Below are positions 8,030-17,325 of a stretch of 64,000 nt of DNA, in pieces; the first letter of the stretch is position 1, and each line of letters begins with the position of its first letter. Position numbers and translations under genes: made by a program. Location of the stretch: positions 3,038,001-3,102,000 of the forward strand of contig OZ244129.1 in the NCBI GenBank assembly GCA_965215715.1, given 5' to 3'. Under the pieces are notes generated by a model. That model was not told the DNA's origin. It was given only the letters and a program-made list of their open reading frames with translations, and did not search any database. This DNA is from HXMU1428-3 sp965215715 (GTDB lineage Bacteria; Pseudomonadota; Alphaproteobacteria; Rhizobiales; HXMU1428-3).

Positions 8030-10579
8030 ATGGCAGGTCTTTCGACAAGAAAGCAAAATAGCCTTTATGGAACGGATGAAAAAGCCAACCGTTCAAATAT
8101 TGAGGATGGGCACAATAATTTGCAGACCTCTCGTTTGCCAGGCCAAGAGAGTGAGCCGGAGGGTGTTCCTCAATTAGAAGGGATTTTGGATAAAATCAGT
8201 ACCATTATGACCGAACCTTCAGCATCTCAGGCTGAAGGCTTAGAGCGTGCTGATCGACGCCTTTTAGAACCTGATGCCAATACAACCCCTCAAAAAACTT
8301 CAGAGCAAGGTGGGTTTGTGCCCAGTGAGCCAATTAATTTGCTTGCCCCTTATAGTGAAGTTTTAAATGATGTACGTGATTACTTTAGAGATAAGCATCC
8401 TCTTGATCCTAGTGACGGTTTGCTTGAGGGGGGGCAAAATACCCTCTTTCAAGGTCAAGCTGTTTCTCAGCCAGAGACTAAGCGTGATGAAGTGTCTCAA
8501 ACGGTGCAGGAAAATGGTATTGGCGATCGCTTGAATTTGAATTCAAACGATCTAAACTCTAGAGATGAAATTTTTTCACCCGTACAATTTGAGCAACCGC
8601 TTGGGGAACCTTCGCGTAGAGAACTTACACCTCTTTCACAAGATGGTGCTGGCTTAGGACCAGATGTGGCCGCCTTTCGACGTGAATTGATGGATCGTAT
8701 TGGCCAAATGGAGCAAGTGATCGGGCACCATTTTGGTAACCAAAAATCCTTAGCGCAAGATGCAGCCAAAGCAGCTGTTAGCCTTACATTGGATGCAATT
8801 GAGGAAACACCCATTGGCCATCGGTTAGCTGAACTTGAAACCTCATTGGCTGACCTTAAGTCTGCCCTTAATCAAGCAGGGGGCATTCAAGCTTTAACGG
8901 ACCAACAAAGTAGAGTTGATTCTAAGCCTGATAATTCTCAATTTTCTCAAATTGATGGGAGTGATGTTGATCGTCAAAAAGGGGTTTTGCCCCCACCTTT
9001 GCACACTGTGTCAGAACACAAAGCTGATAACACTATGCAAGAGGAAGCGGTCACATTTGGATGTGCTGTTGATGATGTCAATTCTGACCGGGCAATGGAA
9101 TCTTCTGAGACTAAATTGAAAGACTTAATGAGCCGTAAGCAAGAAGATCAAGCGCTTGTTCATCATGCCGATCAAATGGCAGCTGAGGAGAAGAACCAGG
9201 ACCAAAATCCAACTGATCAACGGTTAGACCAAAAAGAGTTAGACCCTTTCTTGTCCAAGAGTTCTGATTTGCGGGCACAATTTAATCGCTCAAAGATTGT
9301 TTCTAATGATGATGATTTGCAAACTTTACAACCAAAAGGGGCACGACCAGCTTTTATTATAATTACCATTGCTTTTCTTTTAGCTGCGATAGGCATTTCG
9401 TTGGGCAATCAGCCGCTAGGTGAATTTAGTTTTGAGGGGTTGGTCAAGAAAATTTCTGCTTGGAAAGATAGCGCTTTAGATAAGGGGGGGGCATCTTCTA
9501 AGGGTGATAAATCCTTGGTCGCAGAGGGGGCTGTTAAGGATCAAAAAGAAAAAGCTCAGGCGTTAATCAAGGATGGTGATGTCAGCATTACTGGCAATAT
9601 TAACCCCAGAGGTGAGATCAAAACTAAAATTAACCGGCGTCTTTCACATACAGAAAACGATAAGCGGGATGGTTTTGAGATTGACCCTGAAACATTGTTG
9701 CCTTCAGTGAGCGGTAAGTTGAGTTTGCCGCCAGCGCTGATTGGTCCTTATTCTTTGCGCCATGCGGCTGCTAATGGGGATGCTTCAGCTCAGTATGAAG
9801 TGGCGCGCCGCTTTGGACTTGGCCAAGGGGTTGAACAAGATTTTGAAAAAGCGGTGATGTGGTATATGCAGGCCGCGGCTCAAGGGTTTGCACCAGCTCA
9901 ATACCGGTTGGCGACACTTTATGAAAGAGGGCGCGGCGTTGAAAAGAGTTTGCAGCGCGCGCAAGTGTGGTATCAGCGGGCCGCTCAATTGGGCAATATC
10001 AAAGCGATGCATAATTTGGCTGTTGTGAGCACGGCATTGGACCGGAATAATCCAGATTATCAAGCTGCCGTTTATTGGTTTAAGCAAGCGGCCAGCCGCA
10101 ATTTGGCAGACAGTCAATTTAATTTGGCGATTTTGTATCAAAATGGCGTGGGTGTGCCGCAAAATTTGGTTGAGGCTTATCGTTGGTTTTCTTTGGCGGC
10201 GCGCCAGGGAGATTTGGATGCTGCGCGGCGCCGAGATTTGCTTGAGAAAAAGATCAAAAAAACCGACCTTTTATTGGCGCATAACATGTTGCAGGCTTGG
10301 AAACCTATTGCTGTGAAAACTGAGGCCAATGAAGTTGGATTAAAAGGTTTGCACGTCACCAGCACCATGTCGCATGCAGATGAAACTGTTCAGCGTTCTC
10401 GTATTTTAACAGCTCAGGTTCTGCTTCGTAAATTGGGATATGATTTGAAAGAAGTTGATGGCACCTTGAATGACAGGACCATTGCGGCGATTAAAAAGTT
10501 TGAAAAAGATAAGGGCCTGCCCATTACTGGCAAGGTGGACCATGATCTTCTCAAAATTTTAAATAAGGTTGCGCTTTAG
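8030..10579 (+). CDS. PodJ-like membrane protein with Sel1 repeats and peptidoglycan-binding domain
   Basis: An 849-aa single-pass protein. Residues 1-435 are acidic, Gln/Asp-rich and low in complexity, with a helical stretch near 215-290, and are predicted cytoplasmic. A transmembrane segment lies at about 440-460 (AFIIITIAFLLAAIGISLG). The outer part has Sel1-type repeats (about 585-725; VARRFGLGQGVEQDFEKAV, LATLYERGRGVEKSLQRAQ, LAILYQNGVGVPQNLVEAY) and a C-terminal PG_binding_1 domain (about 788-847). This order matches PodJ, the polar organiser of Caulobacter and Agrobacterium, but the N-terminal half is less coiled-coil than in those proteins. The ATG follows AAGGTTGATGAG. A role at the cell pole or in septal peptidoglycan is inferred. 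Confidence 0.8.
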   Translation: MAGLSTRKQNSLYGTDEKANRSNIEDGHNNLQTSRLPGQESEPEGVPQLEGILDKISTIMTEPSASQAEGLERADRRLLEPDANTTPQKTSEQGGFVPSEPINLLAPYSEVLNDVRDYFRDKHPLDPSDGLLEGGQNTLFQGQAVSQPETKRDEVSQTVQENGIGDRLNLNSNDLNSRDEIFSPVQFEQPLGEPSRRELTPLSQDGAGLGPDVAAFRRELMDRIGQMEQVIGHHFGNQKSLAQDAAKAAVSLTLDAIEETPIGHRLAELETSLADLKSALNQAGGIQALTDQQSRVDSKPDNSQFSQIDGSDVDRQKGVLPPPLHTVSEHKADNTMQEEAVTFGCAVDDVNSDRAMESSETKLKDLMSRKQEDQALVHHADQMAAEEKNQDQNPTDQRLDQKELDPFLSKSSDLRAQFNRSKIVSNDDDLQTLQPKGARPAFIIITIAFLLAAIGISLGNQPLGEFSFEGLVKKISAWKDSALDKGGASSKGDKSLVAEGAVKDQKEKAQALIKDGDVSITGNINPRGEIKTKINRRLSHTENDKRDGFEIDPETLLPSVSGKLSLPPALIGPYSLRHAAANGDASAQYEVARRFGLGQGVEQDFEKAVMWYMQAAAQGFAPAQYRLATLYERGRGVEKSLQRAQVWYQRAAQLGNIKAMHNLAVVSTALDRNNPDYQAAVYWFKQAASRNLADSQFNLAILYQNGVGVPQNLVEAYRWFSLAARQGDLDAARRRDLLEKKIKKTDLLLAHNMLQAWKPIAVKTEANEVGLKGLHVTSTMSHADETVQRSRILTAQVLLRKLGYDLKEVDGTLNDRTIAAIKKFEKDKGLPITGKVDHDLLKILNKVAL

Positions 10580-10847
10580 CTCTCATATTTTCAATATTAG
10601 ATTTGTTCTTTATATTATAACTTTCCTCACCATTTTGCGCTAAGCTGGTGGTTTATTGGTGCTGCCCTTTTGGCGGACTTTCATCGCACAGAGTTTTTTG
10701 CTAAGTGACATACTCATTCATAAGTCTTGTTATTTTTTGGGGCTTAGCTTTTTCATTGTTATCAATCTCTTTTAAGATGTTGGTCTGACAAGGGGCTTCG
10801 TTTTTTAGCCGACCTATCTTGGGTGCATTTGGGAAGCGTTTAATCTG

Positions 10848-11774
10848 ATGCAAATCTATTTGCCGATTGCTGAAATCTCCGTCAACCTGTTTGCCATTTT
10901 GGCAATGGGTGGTGCGGTTGGGTTTCTCTCTGGCATGTTCGGGGTGGGCGGTGGATTTTTGATGACGCCTTTGCTGATCTTTACCGGTATTCCACCGACT
11001 GTGGCTGTGGCAACGGGGGCCAACCAAATTGTTGCGTCTTCTATTTCAGGTGCCTTGGCACAATGGCGGCGCGGCAATGTTGATATTAAGCTTGGCACCG
11101 TTTTGTTAATCGGCGGTGTGATCGGTGCGGTGCTTGGCGTGCAGGTGATGAAATGGTTGCGCCAAGCTGGCCAGGTTGACCTGGTGATTTCTCTGGCTTA
11201 CGTGACGTTTCTTGGCGTTATTGGCGGGTTGATGCTGATTGAAAGCTTGAATGCCATTCGCTGTAAGGCGCAAGCGATCGTTCCCAAGCGCAAACCGTCA
11301 CGTCATAATTGGGTGCATGGTTTGCCGCTAAAAATGAGGTTTCATCGCTCAAAGCTTTATATTAGTGCCATTCCTGCTCTTGTGCTTGGCTTGGTTGTGG
11401 GATTGATGGTGGCGCTCATGGGTGTGGGTGGTGGGTTTATTATTGTGCCTGCCATGATTTATTTGTTGCGTGTTCCGACCAATGTGGTGGTGGGCACTTC
11501 TTTGTTTCAAATTGTTTTTGTCACTGCTCTTGTAACAATTTTACATGCCACATCTAACCAGACGGTTGATATTGTTTTAGCCTTGATGTTGATGGTTGGC
11601 GGGGTTATTGGTGCTCAATTTGGGGTTCAAGCGGGGCAATATTTAAAGGGCGAGCAAATGCGCGCGCTGTTGGGTTTTTTGGTGCTCGCGGTATGTGTGC
11701 GAATGGCCATTGATTTGATTGTTCAGCCCGACGAGCTTTATTCTTTGGCTCCGCTGTTGGGAGGGCGGTTATGA
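10848..11774 (+). CDS. TSUP family (TauE/SafE-like) membrane exporter
   Basis: A 308-aa polytopic protein with the two duplicated TSUP signatures: GGAVGFLSGMFGVGGGFLMT near residue 22 and VGLMVALMGVGGGFIIVP near 185. There are about eight membrane segments with a short basic loop (KPSRHNWVHGLP) between the halves. Family members move sulfite, sulfoacetate, hydrogen sulfide-derived or other organosulfur anions; the substrate here is not known. The next gene overlaps by four bases (ATGA), so the two are translationally coupled. This TSUP plus Alph_Pro_TM pair is recurrent in alphaproteobacteria. Confidence 0.9.
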   Translation: MQIYLPIAEISVNLFAILAMGGAVGFLSGMFGVGGGFLMTPLLIFTGIPPTVAVATGANQIVASSISGALAQWRRGNVDIKLGTVLLIGGVIGAVLGVQVMKWLRQAGQVDLVISLAYVTFLGVIGGLMLIESLNAIRCKAQAIVPKRKPSRHNWVHGLPLKMRFHRSKLYISAIPALVLGLVVGLMVALMGVGGGFIIVPAMIYLLRVPTNVVVGTSLFQIVFVTALVTILHATSNQTVDIVLALMLMVGGVIGAQFGVQAGQYLKGEQMRALLGFLVLAVCVRMAIDLIVQPDELYSLAPLLGGRL

Positions 11775-12559
11775 GCAAAAGGGGCATGATAAATTTATGT
11801 GTTGCTCTTCTGGTTGCTTTTTGCGCCTTGTTTGCCAAGGTTGAGCTTGGCCGGGCTGATGGGGTGATTACAGACCTGACTGCTGATAAAGTGCCGATTG
11901 AGTGGAACTTTACGGGTGCGAATATTTTCCTCTTTGGGGCAATTGAAGGGGAAATCTCGCCAGACAATAAACCTGATGTGATTGTTGTGGTGCGAGGGCC
12001 GTCTGAGGATTTGGTGGCGCGCAAGAAAGAGCGGGTTGCTGGCGTTTGGGTGAATTTGGGCCCCAAGCAGATCAAAGATGTACCGCTTTATTATTCTGTG
12101 GCCAGTTCGCGGCCCTTATTGGATATCGCGCCAGCTTCTTTGCTTAATCGGTTGGGCATTGGGTTTGATGCGTTGGTTGAGCGATTGTCTAAAAAGACAG
12201 ATATTGAAAAGGTTGAGCTTGCCGAACAATATTCTGAAGCTGTCATCCGGTTGATGGAGCGCCAAGGTTTGTATAAGTCGGGTGCGGCTGGGGTCAAGAT
12301 TGTTGGTGACCGGTTGTTTCAGGTTAATATTGCTTTGGATGCCAATGTCCCTTCTGGGGCGTTTGAGGCGGATGTGTTTTTGTTTCGCGGGGGTAAATTG
12401 CTGGGCCGGCGGGTGACAGAACTATCTATTCATAAGTCGGGGTTTGAACGGTTGTTGTATGATTTTGCGTTTGAGTACCCGTTTCTTTACGGCGTGATGG
12501 CTGTGATTTTGGCTTTGATCGCAGGGCTGGCGGCAACGGCTGTGTTTGGCCGCGAATAG
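11771..12559 (+). CDS. TIGR02186 family protein (Alph_Pro_TM)
   Basis: A 262-aa protein of the Alph_Pro_TM family. A signal peptide (residues 1-28) is followed by a periplasmic region with IEWNFTGANIFLFGAIEG and PDVIVVVRGPSEDLVARKK, both characteristic, and one C-terminal membrane anchor (about 235-258). It overlaps the TSUP gene by ATGA and presumably works with that exporter at the periplasmic face, though no biochemical role is established. The 3' side runs into a palindromic element that may stop transcription. Confidence 0.87.
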   Translation: MSKRGMINLCVALLVAFCALFAKVELGRADGVITDLTADKVPIEWNFTGANIFLFGAIEGEISPDNKPDVIVVVRGPSEDLVARKKERVAGVWVNLGPKQIKDVPLYYSVASSRPLLDIAPASLLNRLGIGFDALVERLSKKTDIEKVELAEQYSEAVIRLMERQGLYKSGAAGVKIVGDRLFQVNIALDANVPSGAFEADVFLFRGGKLLGRRVTELSIHKSGFERLLYDFAFEYPFLYGVMAVILALIAGLAATAVFGRE

Positions 12560-12578
12560 TCTTAAGGTCTCAGCAGTT

Positions 12579-12700
12579 CCCCTTAATTTTCATGATAAGA
12601 CTTTGGCATTTTGAAAAGCTATGTCAAGGACGCGGAGCGCAAGTGAAATCCTTGACATAGCTTTTCAAAATGCAAAAATCTCACCATGGAAATTAAGGGG
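12579..12700. repeat. palindromic intergenic element, copy A
   Basis: Two 52-bp arms (12579-12630 and 12649-12700) with 5 mismatches surround an 18-base loop. The outer ends read CCCCTTAATTT and AAATTAAGGGG, the inner ends TGTCAAGGA and TCCTTGACA. The left arm carries GACTTTGGCATTTT, the right arm AAAATGCAAAAATCTCACC, so the arms are not identical mirror images. The same left/right difference recurs in copies at 24160 and 60350. It sits between two convergent genes and could act as a two-way terminator. Confidence 0.9.
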
Positions 12701-12716
12701 AAAAGTAAGCGTTTCT

Positions 12717-13682
12717 TTAGCCCCAAGGGCCGCCGAAGGGGTCTTTCTTTTTTTCTGGTTGTGCGTCCCAAGGTCCTGGTTCAGATGACCCGGTTTCTGT
12801 TTGGTTGGTGATGAAATGGTCTTGGTCTGCTGGGGTTAGTTGGCCCCATTCTTCGGCCAGGTTTTCAAGTTCGACAATGCGGTTTTCAGTGTTGGGGTGG
12901 GTGGAGAATAGATTGTCCATTCGCGCCCCGCTCAATGGATTGATGATGAACATATGGGCAGCGGCCGGGTTTTGTTCAGCTTCTGCAAAGGGCCGACGGC
13001 CAGCGGCATCAGCGATTTTGTAAAGCGCTGAGGACAACCATAGGGGGCGTTGGCAAATTTCAGCCCCGATGCGGTCCGCCTCATATTCGCGTGTGCGGCT
13101 GATGGCCATTTGCACGATTGCCGCCGCCATGGGGGCAAGAAACATAAGCGCTAACGTGGCAATGGGGCCAACGCCGCCTTCGCGCCGGCCGCCAAAGAAC
13201 ATGCCAAAATTAGCCAGCATGGAAATAGCACCGGCAATGGTGGCCGTGATGGTCATGATTAAGGTGTCGCGGTTTTTAATATGAGCAAATTCATGCGCCA
13301 TAACACCGGCCACTTCTTCTTTGGACAAGATATCAAGCAGGCCTGTCGTGGCAGCGACAGCGGCATTTTCAGGGTTTCTGCCCGTGGCAAAGGCGTTGGG
13401 TTGGTCGGTGTGGATGACATAAACAGCTGGCATTGGCAGGTCAGCATTGATCGCCAATTGTTCCACTATATCATAAAGTTCAGGCGCTGATTTGCGGTCA
13501 ACTTCAACCGCATTATGCATGTTCAGCACCATTTTGTCTGAATTCCAGTAACTAAACAGATTCATTGCCAAAGCGACGATAAACGCGATTATCATGCCGG
13601 TTTGACCGCCTAACATACCGCCAATGGCCACAAATAGGGCTGTCATTGCTGCTAGCAATAATGCGGTTTTTGCATAGCTCAT
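12717..13682 (-). CDS. htpX: zinc metalloprotease HtpX
   Basis: A 321-aa inner-membrane M48B protease that degrades misfolded membrane proteins. Two N-terminal membrane helices (about 7-26 and 28-47) precede the active-site motif MAHEFAHIKN (zinc ligands His, His; catalytic Glu). Two more hydrophobic helices follow, then TREYEADRIGAEI, which supplies the third zinc ligand. The C-terminal tail carries the usual HPNTENRI segment and ends in a proline/glycine-rich stretch. Full length for the family. Monocistronic; a heat-shock promoter was not identified. Confidence 0.97.
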   Translation of the reverse strand: MSYAKTALLLAAMTALFVAIGGMLGGQTGMIIAFIVALAMNLFSYWNSDKMVLNMHNAVEVDRKSAPELYDIVEQLAINADLPMPAVYVIHTDQPNAFATGRNPENAAVAATTGLLDILSKEEVAGVMAHEFAHIKNRDTLIMTITATIAGAISMLANFGMFFGGRREGGVGPIATLALMFLAPMAAAIVQMAISRTREYEADRIGAEICQRPLWLSSALYKIADAAGRRPFAEAEQNPAAAHMFIINPLSGARMDNLFSTHPNTENRIVELENLAEEWGQLTPADQDHFITNQTETGSSEPGPWDAQPEKKKDPFGGPWG

Positions 13683-13887
13683 TTATCTGCTCTCCTTATG
13701 ATTTGTCTAGATCTTTGTTTTTATTCGGTTTTCTTAGTTTATGACAGTATGTTTCAGCAATCAAAAGGTGATAAGCAGCGCATATTGTCACATTGAAAGA
13801 TAGATTTATTCGATTACACTTTAATTTTGCTATATTTATGCTTTGCTGGTCCTTTATATGGGATCTTTTTTATAGGAGGACAAGGGA

Positions 13888-14082
13888 TTGATCAAAATGG
13901 TTCGTGAAAAAGTTACGGGCAAAAAATTAACTCCTGAAGCTTTACGGGCGTTAGAAGAAGCAAAGACACGCCGCGAAAGTGAAGAGCAGTTTAGAGCAGA
14001 CGCTGAAATTGGTGGCCGAAAAGGGCCTGATCCTGTGCGCTTTGGCGATTGGGAGAAAAAAGGCATCGCTTCTGACTTTTAA
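13888..14082 (+). CDS. DUF1674 protein, SDHAF4-like succinate dehydrogenase assembly factor
   Basis: A 64-aa protein whose C-terminus EIGGRKGPDPVRFGDWEKKG followed by IASDF is the diagnostic DUF1674 motif shared with eukaryotic SDHAF4, which binds the flavinylated SDH subunit and limits reactive oxygen during complex II assembly. The bacterial role is inferred from that homology. I choose the TTG at 13888 because a strong AGGAGG (13874-13879) lies eight bases upstream. The in-frame ATG at 13897 is 17 bases from it but could use the weaker AAGGG. It is not linked to sdh genes here. Confidence 0.85.
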   Translation: MIKMVREKVTGKKLTPEALRALEEAKTRRESEEQFRADAEIGGRKGPDPVRFGDWEKKGIASDF

Positions 14083-14173
14083 GTTTTAACTAATAATTTT
14101 GCTGTTTTGCCTTGATGTATTTTTTGTAAGGAAAGCCTCGAAAAATGCATTGTTGCTCTTTATATTAAAGAGC

Positions 14174-15250
14174 ATGATTGGTTTTTTTCAAATACGTACT
14201 CTTTGTTTGGCGGGATCTTTGGTCCTCGCAGGTTTTTTCTTTTGCTGTGTGGTTGGTGCAAATGCTGATCCGCAATCCCCTCCTTTAACTGTTACTCAAT
14301 CTCCAAAAATGACGGTTGTGGTTGTTGTCACGCCTTTGCAAGCTGATGGCTCGGCATGGGATGTGGGAGCTGGTGCTGACATTGTGTTGTGCGGCAAGCT
14401 TGGTTGTTATGTTAGCCAGGGGCTTGAACAAGAAGCACTGTTTTATGAGGGCAGCGGGGCTTTTCGTTTGTTGAAAAAGGCGGGCCCTTGCCGTGATGCA
14501 CTGGCTTGTGTTTTCAGAGGGGTTGAGCTGGACAAGTTGGCCTCAGATAAAGATCCTTTTTTGCAACTGGTTGATGTTGATTATGTCAGCCATACTTATA
14601 TGGATAAAGTTGCACTAAAACAGCCGCTGTCTTGTCAGTTAAAGGGGGCGGTTTTGTCTTGCGCAAAAGGTGTGCATAAGCGCACTTTTTCGATGTGGGC
14701 TATTGATGAGGTGGTTGCAAAAAAGGGGGGTAAGTCTGGCCTTGATCAGGTGCTTTTTAAAGGGCTTATGACCCAGCGTGTTTCGGCCTTGGTTGAAGAT
14801 CTTGAAACTGTGCGTTCCCAATTAGAGGCAAGCGGGGCTCAATTTTATAAATTGGTTTTGGGGCAAGAGGTGCCTTCTGCCTGTTTAGATAGCTCTGATT
14901 TTATTGGTGAGACTTTTTATATTATGGGCCTGGCTGATGCCAAGCAAAGACGAGCCGAACATGTGATTAAGGATTTTGTTGGGGCTAAACCGGTTGGTGC
15001 TTTAAAAGCAGTCGTCCAACGCTCGCCGCAACTTTATTGGGCTTTTATTGATATTGCGAAACAATTTAATGCGTTTGCTGGTGCAAAAACGGCTGAGCTG
15101 AGCCAGGATATTGAGGGCATTCGTTTGTATGATCAAGAAGAAGGGGGCACGCTTTTAAAGTTTGATTGGCGTGTTCAAGCCCGGGCCAAGGCTTTGCTTG
15201 AAACGTGCAAGAGGCAAGAAGCGTCTGGGCCGCATGAAGATAAGTCCTGA
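14174..15250 (+). CDS. exported hypothetical protein (358 aa)
   Basis: No family recognised. The start at 14174 gives a classic signal peptide (MIGFFQIRTLCLAGSLVLAG, cleavage near GANADPQ); the earlier in-frame ATG would put 25 unrelated residues before it. The mature protein has a beta-rich N-terminal third with several cysteines (VLCGKLGCYVSQG, KKAGPCRDALACVF, LSCQLKGAVLSCAKG) that may form disulfides, and a helical C-terminal half with a basic/acidic tail. A periplasmic location is inferred. It lies 91 bases after DUF1674 in the same direction, possibly co-transcribed. Confidence 0.7.
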   Translation: MIGFFQIRTLCLAGSLVLAGFFFCCVVGANADPQSPPLTVTQSPKMTVVVVVTPLQADGSAWDVGAGADIVLCGKLGCYVSQGLEQEALFYEGSGAFRLLKKAGPCRDALACVFRGVELDKLASDKDPFLQLVDVDYVSHTYMDKVALKQPLSCQLKGAVLSCAKGVHKRTFSMWAIDEVVAKKGGKSGLDQVLFKGLMTQRVSALVEDLETVRSQLEASGAQFYKLVLGQEVPSACLDSSDFIGETFYIMGLADAKQRRAEHVIKDFVGAKPVGALKAVVQRSPQLYWAFIDIAKQFNAFAGAKTAELSQDIEGIRLYDQEEGGTLLKFDWRVQARAKALLETCKRQEASGPHEDKS

Positions 15251-15388
15251 CCCTAGCCCTTTAAGTATAACAACAGGGTTTGTATTGCTAAATGATCTGT
15301 TTTCTATATTTTGGATACATAAATGAAATTTTTGTTAGTGAATTTTCAATCTCTTGAGGGAGGGGCTGTGATTTCACCATAATAGGTG

Positions 15389-15712
15389 ATGTCTATGGTT
15401 GTTGGAGACGAAAAACTATTGTCAGCCAAGATGATTGTTGTGGCTTTGTTGGTCCTTAAAATTGGTTTGAATGGGTTTGCTTTGTTTAATGGTTTTTTTT
15501 ACCCTGACGTTGTTTTATCGCAAACCAAACCGGATGCGGCTTTTATTTATCAATCTTTGCAAAACTATATTTTTTATTTTTCACTTGATACGGTGATTAT
15601 ATTTATTGGGATCTTAGGCTATTTCTTATTTTATAAGCACCGGTGGTATTTCTTGGTTCCTTGTTTGTTTTTATCTCTCGGCTTAGGCCTTGTTCTTGGG
15701 GGGCGGTTTTAA
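15389..15712 (+). CDS. small multi-pass membrane protein, unknown function
   Basis: A 107-aa protein with three predicted membrane segments (about residues 12-33, 58-78 and 84-103) and no recognisable domain. The loop between the first two segments contains FFYPDVVLSQTKPDAAF. ATG at 15389 is taken; an in-frame GTG lies three bases earlier. The ribosome site is poor. Codon use resembles its neighbours. It sits between two plus-strand genes and has no clear partner. Confidence 0.55.
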   Translation: MSMVVGDEKLLSAKMIVVALLVLKIGLNGFALFNGFFYPDVVLSQTKPDAAFIYQSLQNYIFYFSLDTVIIFIGILGYFLFYKHRWYFLVPCLFLSLGLGLVLGGRF

Positions 15713-15813
15713 ATTTTATCTTTTTACCCCATTTATCGGTTTGATCTTGGTGGGGTTTGATGAGATAACCGCTTAACCTTTCTTTCCTTGTAAATTGAAA
15801 CGATGAGGCTTTG

Positions 15814-16971
15814 ATGGCGCCAAGGGTTTTGCAAGTTATTCCTGAGCTGAATACAGGCGGGGCTGAAAAAACTGTGCTGGAGATGACGCAAGCTCTGCAC
15901 GGTGCTGGCTGGGGTTCATTCGTGGCCAGTCAGGGCGGGGTGCTTGTTGGGCAAATTGAAGAAGAGGGCGGGCGCGTTTTTTCTCTTGGGTTAAAATCAA
16001 AGAACCCTTTTACAATTTGGCGAAATAGTCATCGTTTGGCCCGGTTGATAAAAGAGCAGAATATCGATCTTATTCATGCCCGCTCGCGCGCACCAGCTTG
16101 GAGTGCTCTATGGGCTGCCAGGAAGACCGGTATTGCATTTGTCACCACTTATCACGGAGCGCATAGCCAGCGCACTTTCATAAAGCGGTTTTATAACAGT
16201 GTGATGGCGCGCGGTGATGTGGTGATTGCAAACTCTGATTATACCGCCCAGCAGATTAAGACATTTCACGGGCCTCATATCAAAAAGATGGAGACAATTT
16301 ATCGAGGGGTTGATTTAGAAAAGAACAATTTAGACACTGTCAGTTTAGAACGCCAACAGGCCTTGCGCCAACAATGGGGTGTTGGTGAGGATACCCAGAT
16401 TATCTTGCAGCCAGCCCGGCTTTCTCGCCGCAAGGGCCAGAGCGATGTGATTGCCGCTATGGCTGATTTAAAGAACCAAGGGGCGTTAAATAATTTGGTT
16501 GTCATTATGGCCGGGGGAATTGAAGGCAATGAGGCCTATCATGAAGAGTTGCAAAACGAGATTAAAGCTGGCGGGCTTGAGGGAATTGTAAAATGTGTTG
16601 GGTTTTGCGCAGACATGCCAGCGGCCTTTGCGATCAGCTCTATGGTGCTTGCGGTTTCTTCTAAGCCTGAAAGCTTTGGCCGGGTTGTGGCGGAAAGCAT
16701 GGCGATGGGCTTGCCGCTGATTGTCTCTGAGGTTGGGGCGCAGCCTGAAGTTATCAGGGGTGAAAATGGAAATCCGTTAGAAGGGACATGGCTGGTTCCC
16801 CCCTTTGACCCACAAGCGATTGGGCAAGGGATCCTTGCTTTGCAAAGCTTATCCTTAGAGCAAAGGCAGGCCTATTCACGTTTGGCACGCGAACATGTGG
16901 CGAGAAAATATTCAATTGAGACTTTAAAACAGCAAACAATAGACGTTTATAAGCGGTTATTAGGTGTGTAA
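15814..16971 (+). CDS. glycosyltransferase family 4
   Basis: A 385-aa retaining GT-B glycosyltransferase. The N-terminal nucleotide fold begins RVLQVIPELNTGGAEKTVLE with the glycine-rich acceptor-site loop. The C-terminal donor domain has QPARLSRRKGQSDVIAAM and PESFGRVVAESMAMGLPLIV, containing the E-x7-E motif. Membrane-associated assembly of LPS or another surface glycan is the likely role, since very similar genes occur in alphaproteobacterial LPS sets, but the sugar and acceptor are unknown. ATG at 15814 is used rather than the TTG three bases upstream. Confidence 0.9.
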   Translation: MAPRVLQVIPELNTGGAEKTVLEMTQALHGAGWGSFVASQGGVLVGQIEEEGGRVFSLGLKSKNPFTIWRNSHRLARLIKEQNIDLIHARSRAPAWSALWAARKTGIAFVTTYHGAHSQRTFIKRFYNSVMARGDVVIANSDYTAQQIKTFHGPHIKKMETIYRGVDLEKNNLDTVSLERQQALRQQWGVGEDTQIILQPARLSRRKGQSDVIAAMADLKNQGALNNLVVIMAGGIEGNEAYHEELQNEIKAGGLEGIVKCVGFCADMPAAFAISSMVLAVSSKPESFGRVVAESMAMGLPLIVSEVGAQPEVIRGENGNPLEGTWLVPPFDPQAIGQGILALQSLSLEQRQAYSRLAREHVARKYSIETLKQQTIDVYKRLLGV

Positions 16972-17325
16972 GGGGCCACAGTTGGGCTAAAAATAGAAAA
17001 CGAGGTGATATTTTCTTGACGATAATTGCCCGGTTTGCTTGAAAGTTAAGTGGGTTTACACTAGAGCATGTCACATAGTATTGAATTCATGCGTCATGCT
17101 CTTGTCTTTGTTTATGCGTGTCTTTTTTCGCAAAACCGGTATCCCCTTTTGTGCGTCACGCACGAAAGCCGAAGATGGTTTTATTTTGCATCTTTTCCCG
17201 GTTGTCTGTAGGCAAAGAGCTTGTTATTTTAAGAAATCATCATTTTCAGCAAATTTTATTTGTACGGTATAAAGTTTGTTTTTGAATTTAGTCGATTGGT
17301 AGAAACAATATAAGGAGATACAGCT
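16972..17325. other. intergenic region and leader of infC
   Basis: Contains one copy of the CCGGTA-type mosaic repeat (17061-17164) and then about 160 AT-rich bases leading to the infC ribosome site. No gene is seen; the long minus-strand ORF that crosses this region is the mirror of infC and is rejected. Confidence 0.5.
17061..17164 (+). repeat. mosaic palindromic repeat, CCGGTA family, copy 1
   Basis: Two stem-loops in series: GAGCATG...CATGCTC, then GCGTGTC...with the core CGCAAAACCGGTATCC and CTTTTGTGCG. The element resembles the copies at 34867, 38091 and 38193 and the partial ones at 17880 and 39920. Such repeats are frequent between genes in Rhizobiales. Confidence 0.8.

Noticed and set aside
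7887..8177. 96-codon plus-strand ORF before and overlapping the PodJ-like gene
   Set aside because: It overlaps the N-terminus of the larger gene in another frame and lacks a ribosome site or recognisable domain.
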